Source: Tilletia caries (lineage: Eukaryota; Basidiomycota; Exobasidiomycetes; Tilletiales; Tilletiaceae). From it: 64,000 nucleotides of DNA. Position numbers and translations under genes: made by a program. Positions 20,401-29,580 of the stretch are shown in pieces. How positions within the stretch are numbered: position 1 is the stretch's first letter; each line of letters starts with the position of its first letter. Where the stretch lies: positions 1,736,001 to 1,800,000 of the forward strand of contig JALUTQ010000039.1 of assembly GCA_032718865.1 (NCBI GenBank). The letters are read 5' to 3'. The notes below the pieces were generated by a model. It saw nothing but the letters and a program-made list of their open reading frames with translations. It did not search any database and was not told the DNA's origin.

Positions 20401-21868
20401 TCAAACGGTGCAGCGTGTCCTTCAAGTCATGGCCTTGGACTCCAAAGCTCACTGGGACCGTCGTCTTCTCCCAGCAGTCGAACTGGCGATGAACGGGAGT
20501 CCCTCGACCGTGACTGGCCAGCGTCCTTTCGACCTCGTCTTTCTGAGCCACCCATCAGTTGTCCACGCTATGTTCGACGCGGACGAGCATCTCGGCGTCA
20601 GTTCGTTCTCGGAACGACTCGCGGCTGCTCAGGACCGACTCGAGGAGGCTCGCGGCCACATTGTCTCTGCCCGGCAAGAGCAGAAGCGCCGGTTTGACCA
20701 GCGTCGCGCGCGACCTTCGTTGGTCGTCCCCGGCATGCGTGCGTGGATCCGTCTCCGGGACCGCCCTGTGGCTGGTGCCACTACCGACAAGCTGGACGCC
20801 AAGAAGCTCGGTCCTTTCCACATCCTCGAGGTCGTATCGGCTCACCGTGTCCGCCTCGACCTCCCCGCCAGTCTCGACATCGATCCAGTACTCAGCATTG
20901 AGCAGCTGGACCTTGAGCCCCTTGATGACGATCCCTTCGCCGCCGACCGCTCCATCCCCGCCGTGTCGCCGCGCTCATCGTTCGTTCGCGAGGAGGATGC
21001 GCCGGTCCGTCGCGCCGATTCCCCGGCCTCGGTCGTCGTTGAGTCTGACGAGGATGCGGATGTGGGACGTAGCTTGCCGCCGCGCGTGCGACGACCCCCG
21101 CTAGGCCTTCAGGACTTCCAGCTCGGGACGGTCCGCGCCTCCCCTTCTGCTGCGCTACAGGACCTGCTTTGCGGACCCCTGTTCAAGCCCCAAACGCTGC
21201 AAGAAGGGGACACGCTTCTCACCCTTACGGAGCGACCGGTCGCGTTCCTCTCCCGTCTTACCTCCGCCGCCGAGTCCAAACTGGTGGCTGCTGAGCTCGA
21301 GCTTGTGTGTCTGGCTTGGGCGTACCAGAAGCTCTCACACTTGCTCGAGGGCGTTATCACGACCGTCGTCACGGATCACGCACCGATGGAGAGGATGCTC
21401 CGGTCCACTACTTCGATTGCATACGGGCCAATAATCACTCGCTGCCGGGCCGTTCTCATGCCTCATCTGGCCAACATCCGGTTTGTCTACCGCCCGGGCC
21501 CCCGCCACACCAATGCAGACGCGCTCTCTCGGTTGCCAACGATGACTGTCGACCAGGGACGGCCGACTTTGTTGGGGGGGGGATGTGCTGGCAAGTGGCC
21601 AGTGATCAGTGATACAGTTTCCTCCACTTCTCCTTCTTGCTTCTCCTTCTCTATGACCGCTGTTCCCGTTCCGATCCGATCCGACTCTGACACGTGGCTT
21701 CCACTCCAGCTCCTCGCAAACGTTGCGCAACGTGCCACTTTCTTCCTTTTCTCCTTCCTCTTTTCTCATCACTCGCCACAGCGGCTTCTCTCTCTTCTCC
21801 GCCTCGGCTATTTAAGCCACTGTGTCTCATTTCCCCCTCTTGTAATTAGTCCGACATTGCATACTTGA
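17402..21868 (+). CDS. pol: Pol polyprotein (protease, RT, integrase) with displaced RNase H half
   Basis: ATG at 17402, 1488 codons, open to 21868 inside the 3' LTR; the element-coded part ends about 21580. Order: aspartic protease (STLVDTGTT at about residue 86), RT (WFSSLDAIRGYHQ, active site YIDD near 560), the first RNase H strand (YILYTDASKDALAAILHQ near 730), integrase HHCC finger (to VKHCDLCRQTK), integrase core D,D,E (SLDLIYG, IVSDSEA, NSVERAV) and a GPF module. At residues about 1250-1375 comes the rest of RNase H (ERPVAFLSRLTSAAESK, VTDHAPMERML, HTNADALSRLP). In ordinary Ty3/gypsy Pol those residues directly follow the first strand and precede integrase. The frame is uninterrupted through both junctions. 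Confidence 0.9.
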   Translation: MRGLIFAPMSDDMGTLFLVDRPVLSTPRVLHPNESVPPLSQPKRAFGNVVVLPRQDAVGTGLGYRSHIPLTTHIRVNDTDGRALSTLVDTGTTLSCIDASLLQRMGGRPTGSPMKVQGIGSSHTLGWATLPVFLHATDPHGRHVHLEFHQDFHVLPTFPPGLCLGLDFIMGYDVSLSPTRGRGRIGRYAFPVHERLAGPYAKDAELCAAADITVPAGFQTWVPVDASCLAPGVDYTVTPRLSVTPDETVRLTGPVGLLTHGARQHVLLGNYGPTSFTLERGTIVADAVGARIGDQLSTSAQVFTVGVPDAAAASPPPDVPMEDPEDAALPLDVFDGIDVAESTLTQDAVTVLVDDAFRVGITPEGLPHASVVSLLRSHHDAFALDGRPGRIEDHDMAIKLLPDAVLPPEPPRRASPEKRAAMDSAIEQLLDWQVIEPSQSPVSFPVVMVKQNGKWRFCVDYRHYRQLNSKTVPDRYPLPTIDAIFQTLTGKKWFSSLDAIRGYHQLGVAAEDRWKTAFVCHRGLYQYKRVPFGLRNAPAIFQRLMDKVLGSLRWQQAVVYIDDAVIATDTLEEHNSALATLLDNATAVGLKFSPAKCTFAVPSLTLLGRKVSGAGVAVWADRAQAVQALARPTTLQELYHTLGLFGYYRAFIHKFAEKAAPLTRLLKGWKYESVDGQTRLVNTEGKAVSACRVPLAWGTEQQDSFEALRAAVANPPVLAHPDPSRPYILYTDASKDALAAILHQVSTAHTPVGVPDAAARVNTLSVPHLPADFARERWNAWLLEDRHFGPILRSIRSGPDSVPEWLLREDVLVRRSDDRVALPAAGLSTVLKGIHDDGGHFGFWKTFLAVSRYFWRPQLSTAVRAWVKHCDLCRQTKAAPKTGMLDISQDPTLPFDHISLDLIYGFPRSRSGNDAALVIQDLFSRIVLLAPCTKEITAEGVAALISDRVLRFGWRPRRIVSDSEARVSGSIMTQLCTSLGAVGTPSSPYHQQANSVERAVQTVQRVLQVMALDSKAHWDRRLLPAVELAMNGSPSTVTGQRPFDLVFLSHPSVVHAMFDADEHLGVSSFSERLAAAQDRLEEARGHIVSARQEQKRRFDQRRARPSLVVPGMRAWIRLRDRPVAGATTDKLDAKKLGPFHILEVVSAHRVRLDLPASLDIDPVLSIEQLDLEPLDDDPFAADRSIPAVSPRSSFVREEDAPVRRADSPASVVVESDEDADVGRSLPPRVRRPPLGLQDFQLGTVRASPSAALQDLLCGPLFKPQTLQEGDTLLTLTERPVAFLSRLTSAAESKLVAAELELVCLAWAYQKLSHLLEGVITTVVTDHAPMERMLRSTTSIAYGPIITRCRAVLMPHLANIRFVYRPGPRHTNADALSRLPTMTVDQGRPTLLGGGCAGKWPVISDTVSSTSPSCFSFSMTAVPVPIRSDSDTWLPLQLLANVAQRATFFLFSFLFSHHSPQRLLSLLRLGYLSHCVSFPPLVISPTLHT
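21570..21583 (+). promoter_or_regulatory. Polypurine tract
   Basis: A G-run (GGGGGGGGGA) directly precedes the TGTGCTGG of the 3' LTR and is the expected plus-strand primer site. It overlaps the end of the pol frame. Confidence 0.8.
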
Positions 21869-21944
21869 TTCATTTCAGTTCTTCCCTGAACACAGTCCTT
21901 AGTGCAAACTAGGTGATTAGACTATCTCGGCCTGTGTTCGCACA
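21584..21944 (+). repeat. 3' LTR (type A) of the composite element
   Basis: 361 bp, differing from 12305-12665 at one position I could find (CCTTCTCTATG against CCTTTTCTATG). Followed by the TSD CTCCC. Confidence 0.95.
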
Positions 21945-21949
21945 CTCCC

Positions 21950-22226
21950 TGGGCTTCCTGTCTCGTCATGCCGTTCATCGACCTGTGCGCTGCTACCCTC
22001 TGTCTTCCCTATCTTTGCTTACTGCCGTAGTGTATACTGTAGTATGTTTTAAAAAAAAATCTGGTCCTTCAAGTATACTTCGAAACACTGAAAATACTAT
22101 ACTAGACTTCAAGTGTACTAAAGCATATTGTAGTGCACTTCTAGCCTTCTATTTTCAGCATAGTCCCGCATACTACTATTCTCAAGGATTTCAAAAGACT
22201 AATATACTATACTTCTAGTGCACAGT
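21950..22226 (+). repeat. AT-rich TACTATAGTA/CTTCTAGTGCAC repeat (family G), left part
   Basis: After the LTR the sequence turns into short palindromic words (TATACTGTAGTATG, ACTATACTTCTAGTGCACA). The same words occur at 29515-29580 (its other half, displaced by an inversion) and 32240-32610. No gene is present. Confidence 0.5.
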
Positions 22227-22934
22227 CAGAGGTCGGCATGAGTATGGGTAAACCTTGGGTATACCCAATACTGTACCCAAGTCCTTGGGTACAGTCTTGG
22301 GTATGAGCTGTCAGATACCCAAGTTTCAATACTTGAGTATTACTTGGGTAATACCCATCGTACCCAAGATGTACCCAAGAATGTACCCACCTTTTTACGC
22401 AACAAAAGCTGGCATTCACATCCTCTTTTGTGAATTTACGCAACAAAAGCTGGCATTCACATCCTCTTTTGTGAATTGGAATACACAATAATGACCAGCC
22501 TTTCAGAAAACCCAGTCCTGGTTTTTATTTCAAATGCTCACATGCTCACATACGTGATACGAATATAGATAGTGAGAACTTCAGCAACTATAGTGACAGA
22601 TGTTGTGACTATAGTGAGAACTTCAGCAACTATAGTGACAGATGTTGTAACTATAGTGACACTTCAGCAACTATAGTGATGGACGTAGTGACTATAGTGA
22701 CAGCTGCGGCAACTTGAGTGACAGATGTTGTGACTATAGTGATTGTGGTTGTGACTATAGTGATTGTGGCTGTCACTATAGTGATACCTGACTAACCAAA
22801 ATACTCGCGAGTATACCCAAGTATTACTTGGGTATACTCGGAGTATGAGTATCGATCTCGTCGGAAAAATACTTGTACCCAAGAGTACAGTATCGTTGGT
22901 CGAATACCCAAGACTGTACCCATGCCGACCTCTG
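22227..22934 (+). mobile_element. hAT-type MITE, family F, copy 1
   Basis: Terminal inverted repeats CAGAGGTCGGCATG/CATGCCGACCTCTG. Inside are tandem repeats with GGGTAC words, a direct duplication of ACGCAACAAAAGCTGGCATT, and CTATAGTGACAG units at 22575-22790. The flanking 8-mers do not match (TGCACAGT left, GCCATAGT right), but each matches a flank of copy 2 at 29581-31146, which shows rearrangement. Confidence 0.85.
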
Positions 22935-23494
22935 GCCATAGTCGTCAAAAATCTGGTCTGAAATTGATTTTGCAACTATAGTCGGACAATAGCTGGATGT
23001 CAAGGCTATAGTCGCAGCAAACAATTCGGCTAAAGTCCGACTATAGCTCGGAGTTGCGACTATAGCCGCAGGCCCGACCGCCACCGCTATAGTCAGACTA
23101 TGACATCGATTGCCCATGAAACACTATAGCCAGTCATAGTGCGACTATTATTGTTGGATAGTCGAACCATAGTTCGACTATATCCAGTTTTCGGCAATGG
23201 AAGGCGACCTACACTGGAACTCATTATAGGCTGAAATTTCATGTGCAACTATAGTGCGAACATTTTTGTCGCAAAGTCCGACTATAGTCGCGGCGTCGCG
23301 CACAGGCGCTACAATTTTGGCTATAGTCACACTATAGTGCAAAAATTGGCTGCGCAAAAGCCTGCGACTATAGTCGACTATGGCACTATAGTCAGACTTG
23401 CGACTGTGACTATTTCGGATTTTCAAAAAACGCCTACGACTACGACTATGACTATGCCAAAAAAACGTGCGACTATAGTCGGAGCCGATCCCTG
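22935..23494 (-). mobile_element. hAT-type MITE, family E, left half (inverted away from its right half)
   Basis: On the minus strand it begins CAGGGATCGGCTCCGACTAT, is full of CTATAGTC/GACTATAG words, and ends at ACTATGGC against element F. The missing end is at 31147-31250. The outer flank reads CGACAGAG (complement of 23495-23502), identical to the 8-mer after 31250, so both halves come from one insertion. Confidence 0.85.
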
Positions 23495-24049
23495 CTCTGT
23501 CGGCACAGCCTTATCTAAGTACAGACACAGTCAAAAAGGAGTGACTTAGGAACGGGGGTAGTCGATACTCGATACTCGATAGTTAAAAAGGGGGACAGAC
23601 AGAGCGGGTGTCGATAGAGGAAAAAAGGGGAAGGGGGGGAGAGAGTCAGAGTGGGCAGAAAGAGAGTGAGAGAGGATGAAGCGGTGAATGGTGATTGCGC
23701 CCTACGGCTACCGTGCGGGTGGTGCGCGGGAGAGAGAGACAGAGATAGGGGCGAATCAATGAGAGAAGATGAAGCGGTGATTGCGGCATTGCGCCCTGCG
23801 CTTACGTGCGGGTGGTGCACGGAGGCTCGACGCGCGTCGCCGGAAATAGCGGCTAGTGGATGGTGAGTGAGGAAATAAATGTGGGGCAAAAAGAACTGAC
23901 AACCAAAAAGTCTCCGACAAAAGGATTCGAACACACGACCTTTTGTCGACACAAATTATAATCAACCATAATACCAATTACCAACTAGACTATGCAGTCA
24001 TAAGTTGGAAACAATAACCAGTTGTTCATCATACACCACCATGCTCAGA
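23495..24049. other. Intergenic stretch between two MITEs
   Basis: Purine-rich with GAGAGAGA tracts and two near-repeats around GAGGATGAAGCGGTGA and GAAGATGAAGCGGTGA (23670-23830). Apart from a tRNA-like relic at 23917-23998 I see no gene. Confidence 0.5.
23917..23998 (-). pseudogene. Degenerate tRNA-like sequence
   Basis: The minus strand carries a box A-like TAGTCTAGTTGGTAATTGG, a potential anticodon stem (ATTAT/ATAAT) and a box B-like GTGTTCGAATCC followed by a T-run. The T-stem does not pair, although a flanking CGACAAAAGG/CCTTTTGTCG stem does. More likely a relic or Pol III-derived repeat than a working tRNA. Confidence 0.35.
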
Positions 24050-24457
24050 CAGGGCTCGGCTCCGACTATAGTCGCACGTTTTTTTGGCATAGTCATAGTC
24101 GTAGTCGCAGGCGTTTTTGGAAAATCCGAAATAGTCATAGTCGTAAGTCTGACTATAGTGGCATAGTCGACTACAGTCGCAGGCTTTTGCGCAGCCAAAT
24201 TTTGCACTATAGTGTGACTATAGCCAAAATTGTAACGCCTGTGCGCCACTTACCACTATAGTCGGACTTTGGGACAACAATTTTCGCACTATAGTTGCAC
24301 GTAAAATTTCAGACTATAAATAATTATAGTGTAGGTCGCTTTTAATCGTCTAAAATCGGATATAGTCAGGCTATGGTTCGACTATCCAACAATAATAGTC
24401 GCACTATGACTGGCTATAGTGTTTCATGGGCAATAGATGTCATAGTCTGACTATAGC

Positions 24458-24684
24458 TGTACTGAACAAGCTATTGTAAGCTGTCCAGCAAGGCAAAGGC
24501 AAGTGTAAAGTGAATCGATGTCGATGCTAAGTACAGTGGATGAGTGCGATGCGAGGTGATGAGGAAGCGGAAGAGAGGCCTATCGGCCGAGAGGAAGTGA
24601 AGGAAAAAGTGGAGAAGAAGGAGAAAGAGTGATAAGATAAGATAGATGACCACGTGGAGAGACCACGTGGTTCCATCTAGCACA
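24458..24684 (-). repeat. 3' LTR of element D
   Basis: 227 bp, near-identical to the 5' LTR. Preceded on the minus strand by a purine-rich tract ending in GGGCGATGA. Confidence 0.95.
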
Positions 24685-25057
24685 TCATCGCCCAAAAAAA
24701 GACGACTGTCCCGAGTCGTCCTAGGGGAATTGCGGGCTTGCGGCCGTGCACAACGGTCAACGATGTGTCAGTGATGGTGAAGGGCAAGGAGGGCGAGAAA
24801 GTACGGACTGGGAGAGCAATGGGGTTTAGGTGCCTGCATGGCTGCATCGGGTGAGGAACGCAGGAAAGTTCAGGTAGAACCGACTGACAGTTGACCTCAT
24901 CGGCGAGACGGTGGTTTGAATACCGAAGCAGCGTGAACGAGCAGTCCGTCGACGGCGGGCGGCGATGCGGCACAGCTGCGACTGGTGTGGAACATGATGG
25001 CTGGTACCTGCGGGAGCTGCGGGAAGGACGAACTGAGCTGAGGCTTGGGCCCCAGTC

Positions 25058-25303
25058 TGTACAGAACAAGGATATCTAGAAGTACCAGGATAGCAAAGGT
25101 GCAAGTGAAGTGTAAAGAGTAAGTAGTTGACGATGGAGAGAGAACTAAGTACAAAGGGGAGTGAGAAGGAAAAGATGTGATCGAGAGAACAGCGTGGGAA
25201 AAGTGGAGGTGGAAGTGGAGTGGTGTGAGAAGAAAGGGAAAGGGAAAATAGTAGATAAGATAAGGGAGCCACGTGGATAAGCCACGTGGAGCCGTTCAGC
25301 ACA
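25058..25303 (-). repeat. 3' LTR of element C
   Basis: 246 bp, matching the 5' copy. Preceded on the minus strand by GTCGGTGGGGA, the polypurine tract. Confidence 0.95.
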
Positions 25304-27113
25304 TCCCCACCGACAAAAGACGACTGTCCCCAGTCGTTATCTGGGCTGGGGAAATGCAACAGGCGTGCAGCGAGAGTCAAAGAAGGGAATGAGCGCATAG
25401 AATGAGTGGAATGTAGGGATGTAGAGCAAGGTGAAGCTGTGTGGGATCAAAGAACAGGACGATATCGACGGAAAAAGAGCATCCAGAAGCCCAGTCCCGA
25501 AGTCAGTCCCGAAGTCGCAATTTGACGGTGTCGCCATGTTATCGTAACGACGAGAGCAAAGAAGAGCCGAAGGGGTGAAAAGCAGACCTGCCAATGACGT
25601 GGACTACAGCCGAGCACGGCACGATGTTGCTGCTGATGAAAGAATAGGAGGCAGGAGCGACCTGCAACCGATGAGGATCTTGATCAGCTTTGGCAGCATG
25701 TGGAGGCGTGGAGCAGTGGCGCGTGGAATCAAGCCGGCCCAGCGCAAGAAGTCCCCAGCCCATCTGCCGACAGTCGATCTTGAGACTCTGCGGCCGCTGT
25801 CACTCGGGGCTGCCGTGGGCCGAGATCGCCTTTCGCCGACGGGGAATGATTGAGACCGGCACAGTCTGAGGGACGTGTGAACAAGTCGGCCAAGAACGCG
25901 CAGCCGGAGAGCAGCCCCAGGGCCCCGTACGGAGCTGCCGTGGAGAGGATGCCGAATCCAGACTGACGCCACACCTGAAGCAGCAACGTGGGCGAAGTCC
26001 TGGAGTCGACAAGAGGCGCTTGGAGCCTGATGGCGCATGGGAGTGGAGATTGAAAACTTGGAAGATCGTGTGGTTCGGAAGGCGGACAGAGAAGTACGTC
26101 GCTTGGTCGCTCCGCCGCACGATTGCTCCTAGGAAAGAGATGTCAGGAAGAGTCGAGAGTGGCAGCTAGCCGCAGGCGAAAAGCGAAGAGGGCTGACGCT
26201 ATATGCGACCCCGGCGCGTTGATCGTGGGAAGGACGTGATGAGCGATGGGGATATTGTTTGTGGAGCGGTGTCCGCCGAATCGAGAAGCCCAGAGACGCC
26301 AGAACACGAGCGCCGACGACACGAGGAGCGCCAGGACCGAGAGCTTCATGTTGCTGCCGGCTACGTCGGCCGTCGGACGTTGCGCACGCAAAGTCGCAAG
26401 GGCACCTAAGGAGTTGCAGCGGCCAGGCGGGATGCAGAGATCGACAAGAACGGGTTGAAAGCCGGATTCTTGCTCGTGAATGTCGATATAGGTTCTCGGT
26501 CGACTGATGAAGAGAGGCGGACGGGCGAGGGCCGGTACGGTTTGGATGGGAAGAAAGTAAAGAAGGGAGCCGGAAGGTGGAAAATAGCACGGCAGAGGTG
26601 CAAGAAGGAGGACGAGACCCGGAGAGACGACGTCTGGAGTCGAGGAAGAGGTGCTCAAGCAGGCATTCGGGGCGGTCGAGCCAATTTGCTGGTATCTTGA
26701 ACCGGAAGAGTAGAGAAAAATGCGGCATCCAGATTCCAGAGCGCAGAAGGAGGCACTGCGATATGGCGTCTTGAGCCAAGAGAGGCAAACGGATCGAGCG
26801 CGCGTCTGGAGCGCAGGAAGACCGAAGCGTGGCAAGGGCGCGTCTGGAGCGCGGAGAGTGAGTCCAAAGGAAACCCAGGAGTTGTTGAGGCTGGTGATAT
26901 CGGTGTCTTGAACCGGAAAAACGAAGGACGGGTTGAGAGCGCGTCAAGAGCGCGAACGAGTGACGAAGGCGCGTCTTGAGCGCAGAGAGTGAAGGGAGAG
27001 GCCATCCAGAAGTCGGTGAGGTTGGTGAGCGGCCATCTAGAAGGCTGCTGAGCGGGCGGGGGATCCTCGGCCTCCGGCAGTCGGTTGGCAGAAAAGAATC
27101 CCTCTCATCACCA

Positions 27114-27359
27114 TGTACAGAACAAGGATATCTAGAAGTACCAGGATAGCAAAGGTGCAAGTGAAGTGTAAAGAGTAAGTAGTTGACGATGGAGAGAGAA
27201 CTAAGTACAAAGGGGAGTGAGAAGGAAAAGATGTGATCGAGAGAACAGCGTGGGAAAAGTGGAGGTGGAAGTGGAGTGGTGTGAGAAGAAAGGGAAAGGG
27301 AAAATAGTAGATAAGATAAGGGAGCCACGTGGATAAGCCACGTGGAGCCGTTCAGCACA
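27114..27359 (-). repeat. 5' LTR of element C
   Basis: 246 bp with paired CCACGTGG palindromes in U3. Confidence 0.95.
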
Positions 27360-28755
27360 CAGTCCCGAAGTCAGAACCGAGGTTGCGGGTACGTCTACGC
27401 AGGGGTGTAGCATGGTCATTGGCGGCACGTTTGGAGAGACAGGAGCGACTGCAATGGGCTGCGAGGGACAATGGAGACCAGCGTTTGTCGGATACACACT
27501 GCTGTTCGTGATTTGTTCGGCTCGCTGATGGTAAGGGGTGGCTGTCGCTGGAGATGCCGGAGCGAATGATAACGAGGAACACCGTTGTCGAAGGAGGGGC
27601 GTGAATGACGGTTCGAGCCCGCAGTAGTTCCGCGCGCACGCGTTGCAGCGCAATCTCCACCGAGTCGATGGTGGTCATGACCGAACGAACCAGAGTAGCA
27701 GCCTCCAACCAGGCTGCACGCATTCGCTTGACCGCCACTTCTGCAGTTGTGCTGTTTCTCTCTTGATGCGTGTAGGATGGAACCGTGAAGCGAGAGCTTG
27801 ATGAAAGGCGGATATGGAAGGAAGGAGCTGGAGAGGACCCAAGTACCGAAGTCGGTACCGAGGTGGGAGAAGTTGTCGATACAATCGTATGCAATGGACA
27901 GCCCGATGCCGATGTCAAAGCAGTGACAAAGGACGGACATGTGTCGACAACTGCGTCGGCCTCGGGCGGGTGTGAGGGCAGAGGGACACGACTTGCATCA
28001 CCTTCTAGGGGGTCGTTAAACGCTGCAGCCGCCGTACGAGAACGAAGATTGCTGATGATTTCGCCGTAGGGAGTGCGGACTGGGATTGAAGTCGCCTCTT
28101 CGGCCAACGACGAAGCAGGACGGGCCGTGGTGGGACGAGAGCCGGACGAAGGCTCGCGCAGCAAGGACGAGGATGATGGTGTCGGCAAAAACGCGTGTCT
28201 CGTGGTGGAAGTTTCGGACAGGGATGCGGATGCAGTGTCTGATGAAGCGTACTCGACCTGAATGAGGAGGTGTTTGTCGGGCAGAGGCAGATCGTGTGGT
28301 TTGACGCGCAGGTGAAGGCCGTCCGTGAGAAGAAGGCCACCTTGGAGAACTGGAAGCCTTGTGCTGCACTCGTCGACGAAGATGTCGTGCTCGTGGGAGA
28401 TTGCTTGGAGGTAAGGACGGCCGCGCTCAAGGAAGATGTACCCTATCGCTGTGCGGTCGGACGATGTCCCCGACATGAGCTCGAAGTTCTGATCGTCGTT
28501 TTCGAGTATGAAAGGATCTACATGCCAGGGCGATAGCCAAGGCCGTACCGTGACGTGAATCGGCATTGTGTGTAACTGTGTGGAGGAGGTGTATCGAAGA
28601 GAAGTGGCGTGAGCTTGGAGGCCGGACTGCGGAAAGAAGAGAAATGCGAAAATGGCAGAGGGAGAGAAGAGGTGAGAGGGCGGGTAAGAGGAAGGATCAG
28701 ACGCGTTGAGGCGCAGCCGATCAGGAGGTGAGGAAAGAATCTCCTCTCATCACCA

Positions 28756-28982
28756 TGTACTGAACAAGCTATTGTAAGCTGTCCAGCAAGGCAAAGGCAA
28801 GTGTAAAGTGAATCGATGTCGATGCTAAGTACAGTGGATGAGTGCGATGCGAGGTGATGAGGAAGCGGAAGAGAGGCCTATCGGCCGAGAGGAAGTGAAG
28901 GAAAAAATGGAGAAGAAGGAGAAAGAGTGATAAGATAAGATAGATGACCACGTGGAGAGACCACGTGGTTCCATCTAGCACA
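28756..28982 (-). repeat. 5' LTR of element D
   Basis: 227 bp. The U3 starts with two CCACGTGG palindromes, like the LTRs of element C. The matching 3' copy is at 24458-24684. Confidence 0.95.
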
Positions 28983-29313
28983 ATAGCGGTGGCGGTCGGG
29001 CCCGCGGCTATAGTCGCAACTCCAAGCTATAGTCAGACCATAACATACTATAGTCGGACAGCGGACTATAGCCGAATTGTTTGCTGCGACTATAGCCTTG
29101 ACGTCCACCTATTGTCCGACTATAGTCGCAAAATCAATTTTAGACCAGATTTTTAACGACTATGGCGACTATTGTCTTACATTTTCTGGAGCATAGTCAT
29201 AGTCATAGTCGTAAGTGCGACTATCAGCGGCTATGGCTATAGTATAGTCGCTCATAGTCGTATGAGGCTATAGTCGTAATAGTCGTAAAATCCCATAGTC
29301 GTGCCGAGCCCTG

Positions 29314-29580
29314 TGCTCAGACCCACTATTCACTAAGTGAAGGCGCAACAACAATTCAGCATCGATGCCCACACTAATATGAACATTGAGGGAGACTAAT
29401 AGGATATGTGAGAACTGAGAAGCAGTAATCTTGTATAATTGTAGGATATGGAAGAGTGGCTGCGAGTGATCAGCACACTCGACCATAATCCTTATTCCTT
29501 ACAGTACACCACAAGTGCGTGTGGGGCACTAGTAGTCTACGTGGGGCACTAGTAGTCTACTATAGTATGAATGCTGTGCA
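29314..29580 (+). repeat. AT-rich repeat (family G), right part
   Basis: No gene. Contains a tandem pair of GTGGGGCACTAGTAGTCTAC at 29521-29560 and the words TACTATAGTATGAATG. In inverted orientation it continues the family G sequence at 22028-22226. Confidence 0.4.

Larger units (their letters stand above)
12305..21944 (+). mobile_element. Composite Ty3/gypsy-type LTR retrotransposon (9.6 kb)
   Basis: The two outer 361-bp LTRs differ at one base I could find and are flanked by the 5-bp TSD CTCCC (12300-12304 and 21945-21949), so the whole block integrated as one unit. Inside, a non-autonomous module (12666-14833) is separated from gag-pol (15071-21583) by an LTR of a different type (14834-15070). 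The module therefore has its own LTR, primer-binding site and polypurine tract, and so does gag-pol. This is either a read-through transcript reverse-transcribed whole, or a product of recombination between elements before integration. Confidence 0.85.
25058..27359 (-). mobile_element. LTR retrotransposon C, non-autonomous, nested in element D
   Basis: Two 246-bp LTRs (25058-25303 and 27114-27359; TGTGCTGAACGG to TTCTGTACA on the minus strand), TSD CAGTC on both sides, primer-binding site TGGTGATGAGAGG. The 1.8-kb interior has no recognisable retroelement protein. It holds repeated GCGCGTCTTGAGCGC-like words (26800-26990) and several overlapping ORFs, none convincing. Confidence 0.95.
24826..28566 (-). 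pseudogene. ORF of element D, split by insertion of element C
   Basis: ATG at 28566, 190 nt after the 5' LTR, opens about 400 codons (MPIHVTVRPWLSPWHVDPF...) to the insertion at 27364. The same frame continues for about 75 codons on the far side (25052 to a stop at 24826). The N-terminal 120 residues look globular; the rest is Ser/Thr/Pro-rich with a coiled-coil-like stretch near 27700. No gag, protease or RT motif is visible and I do not recognise the family. Its place in the element suggests a Gag-like or captured protein. Confidence 0.5.
24458..28982 (-). mobile_element. LTR retrotransposon D, non-autonomous, nested in the MITE
   Basis: Two 227-bp LTRs (24458-24684 and 28756-28982; TGTGCTAG to CAGTACA on the minus strand) with TSD ATAGC on both sides. 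The primer-binding site TGGTGATGAGAGG follows the 5' LTR and a purine tract precedes the 3' LTR. It contains one long ORF and no recognisable pol. It is interrupted by element C. Confidence 0.95.
24050..29313 (+). mobile_element. hAT-type MITE, family E, split by nested LTR elements
   Basis: Left end CAGGGCTCGGCTCC at 24050, right end GTGCCGAGCCCTG at 29313, flanked by the perfect 8-bp TSD TGCTCAGA. Without the LTR element inserted at 24458-28982 it is about 735 bp, close to the complete copy at 52707-53420. It has no coding capacity; its ends are rich in CTATAGTCG words. Confidence 0.95.

Noticed and set aside
26129..27358. A 409-codon minus ORF in element C
   Set aside because: It begins inside the LTR and has a low-information Ser/Leu/Arg composition with no domain.
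27365..28069. Plus-strand ORFs opposite the element D gene
   Set aside because: They are antisense shadows; the minus frame has an ATG at the right distance from the LTR and better composition.
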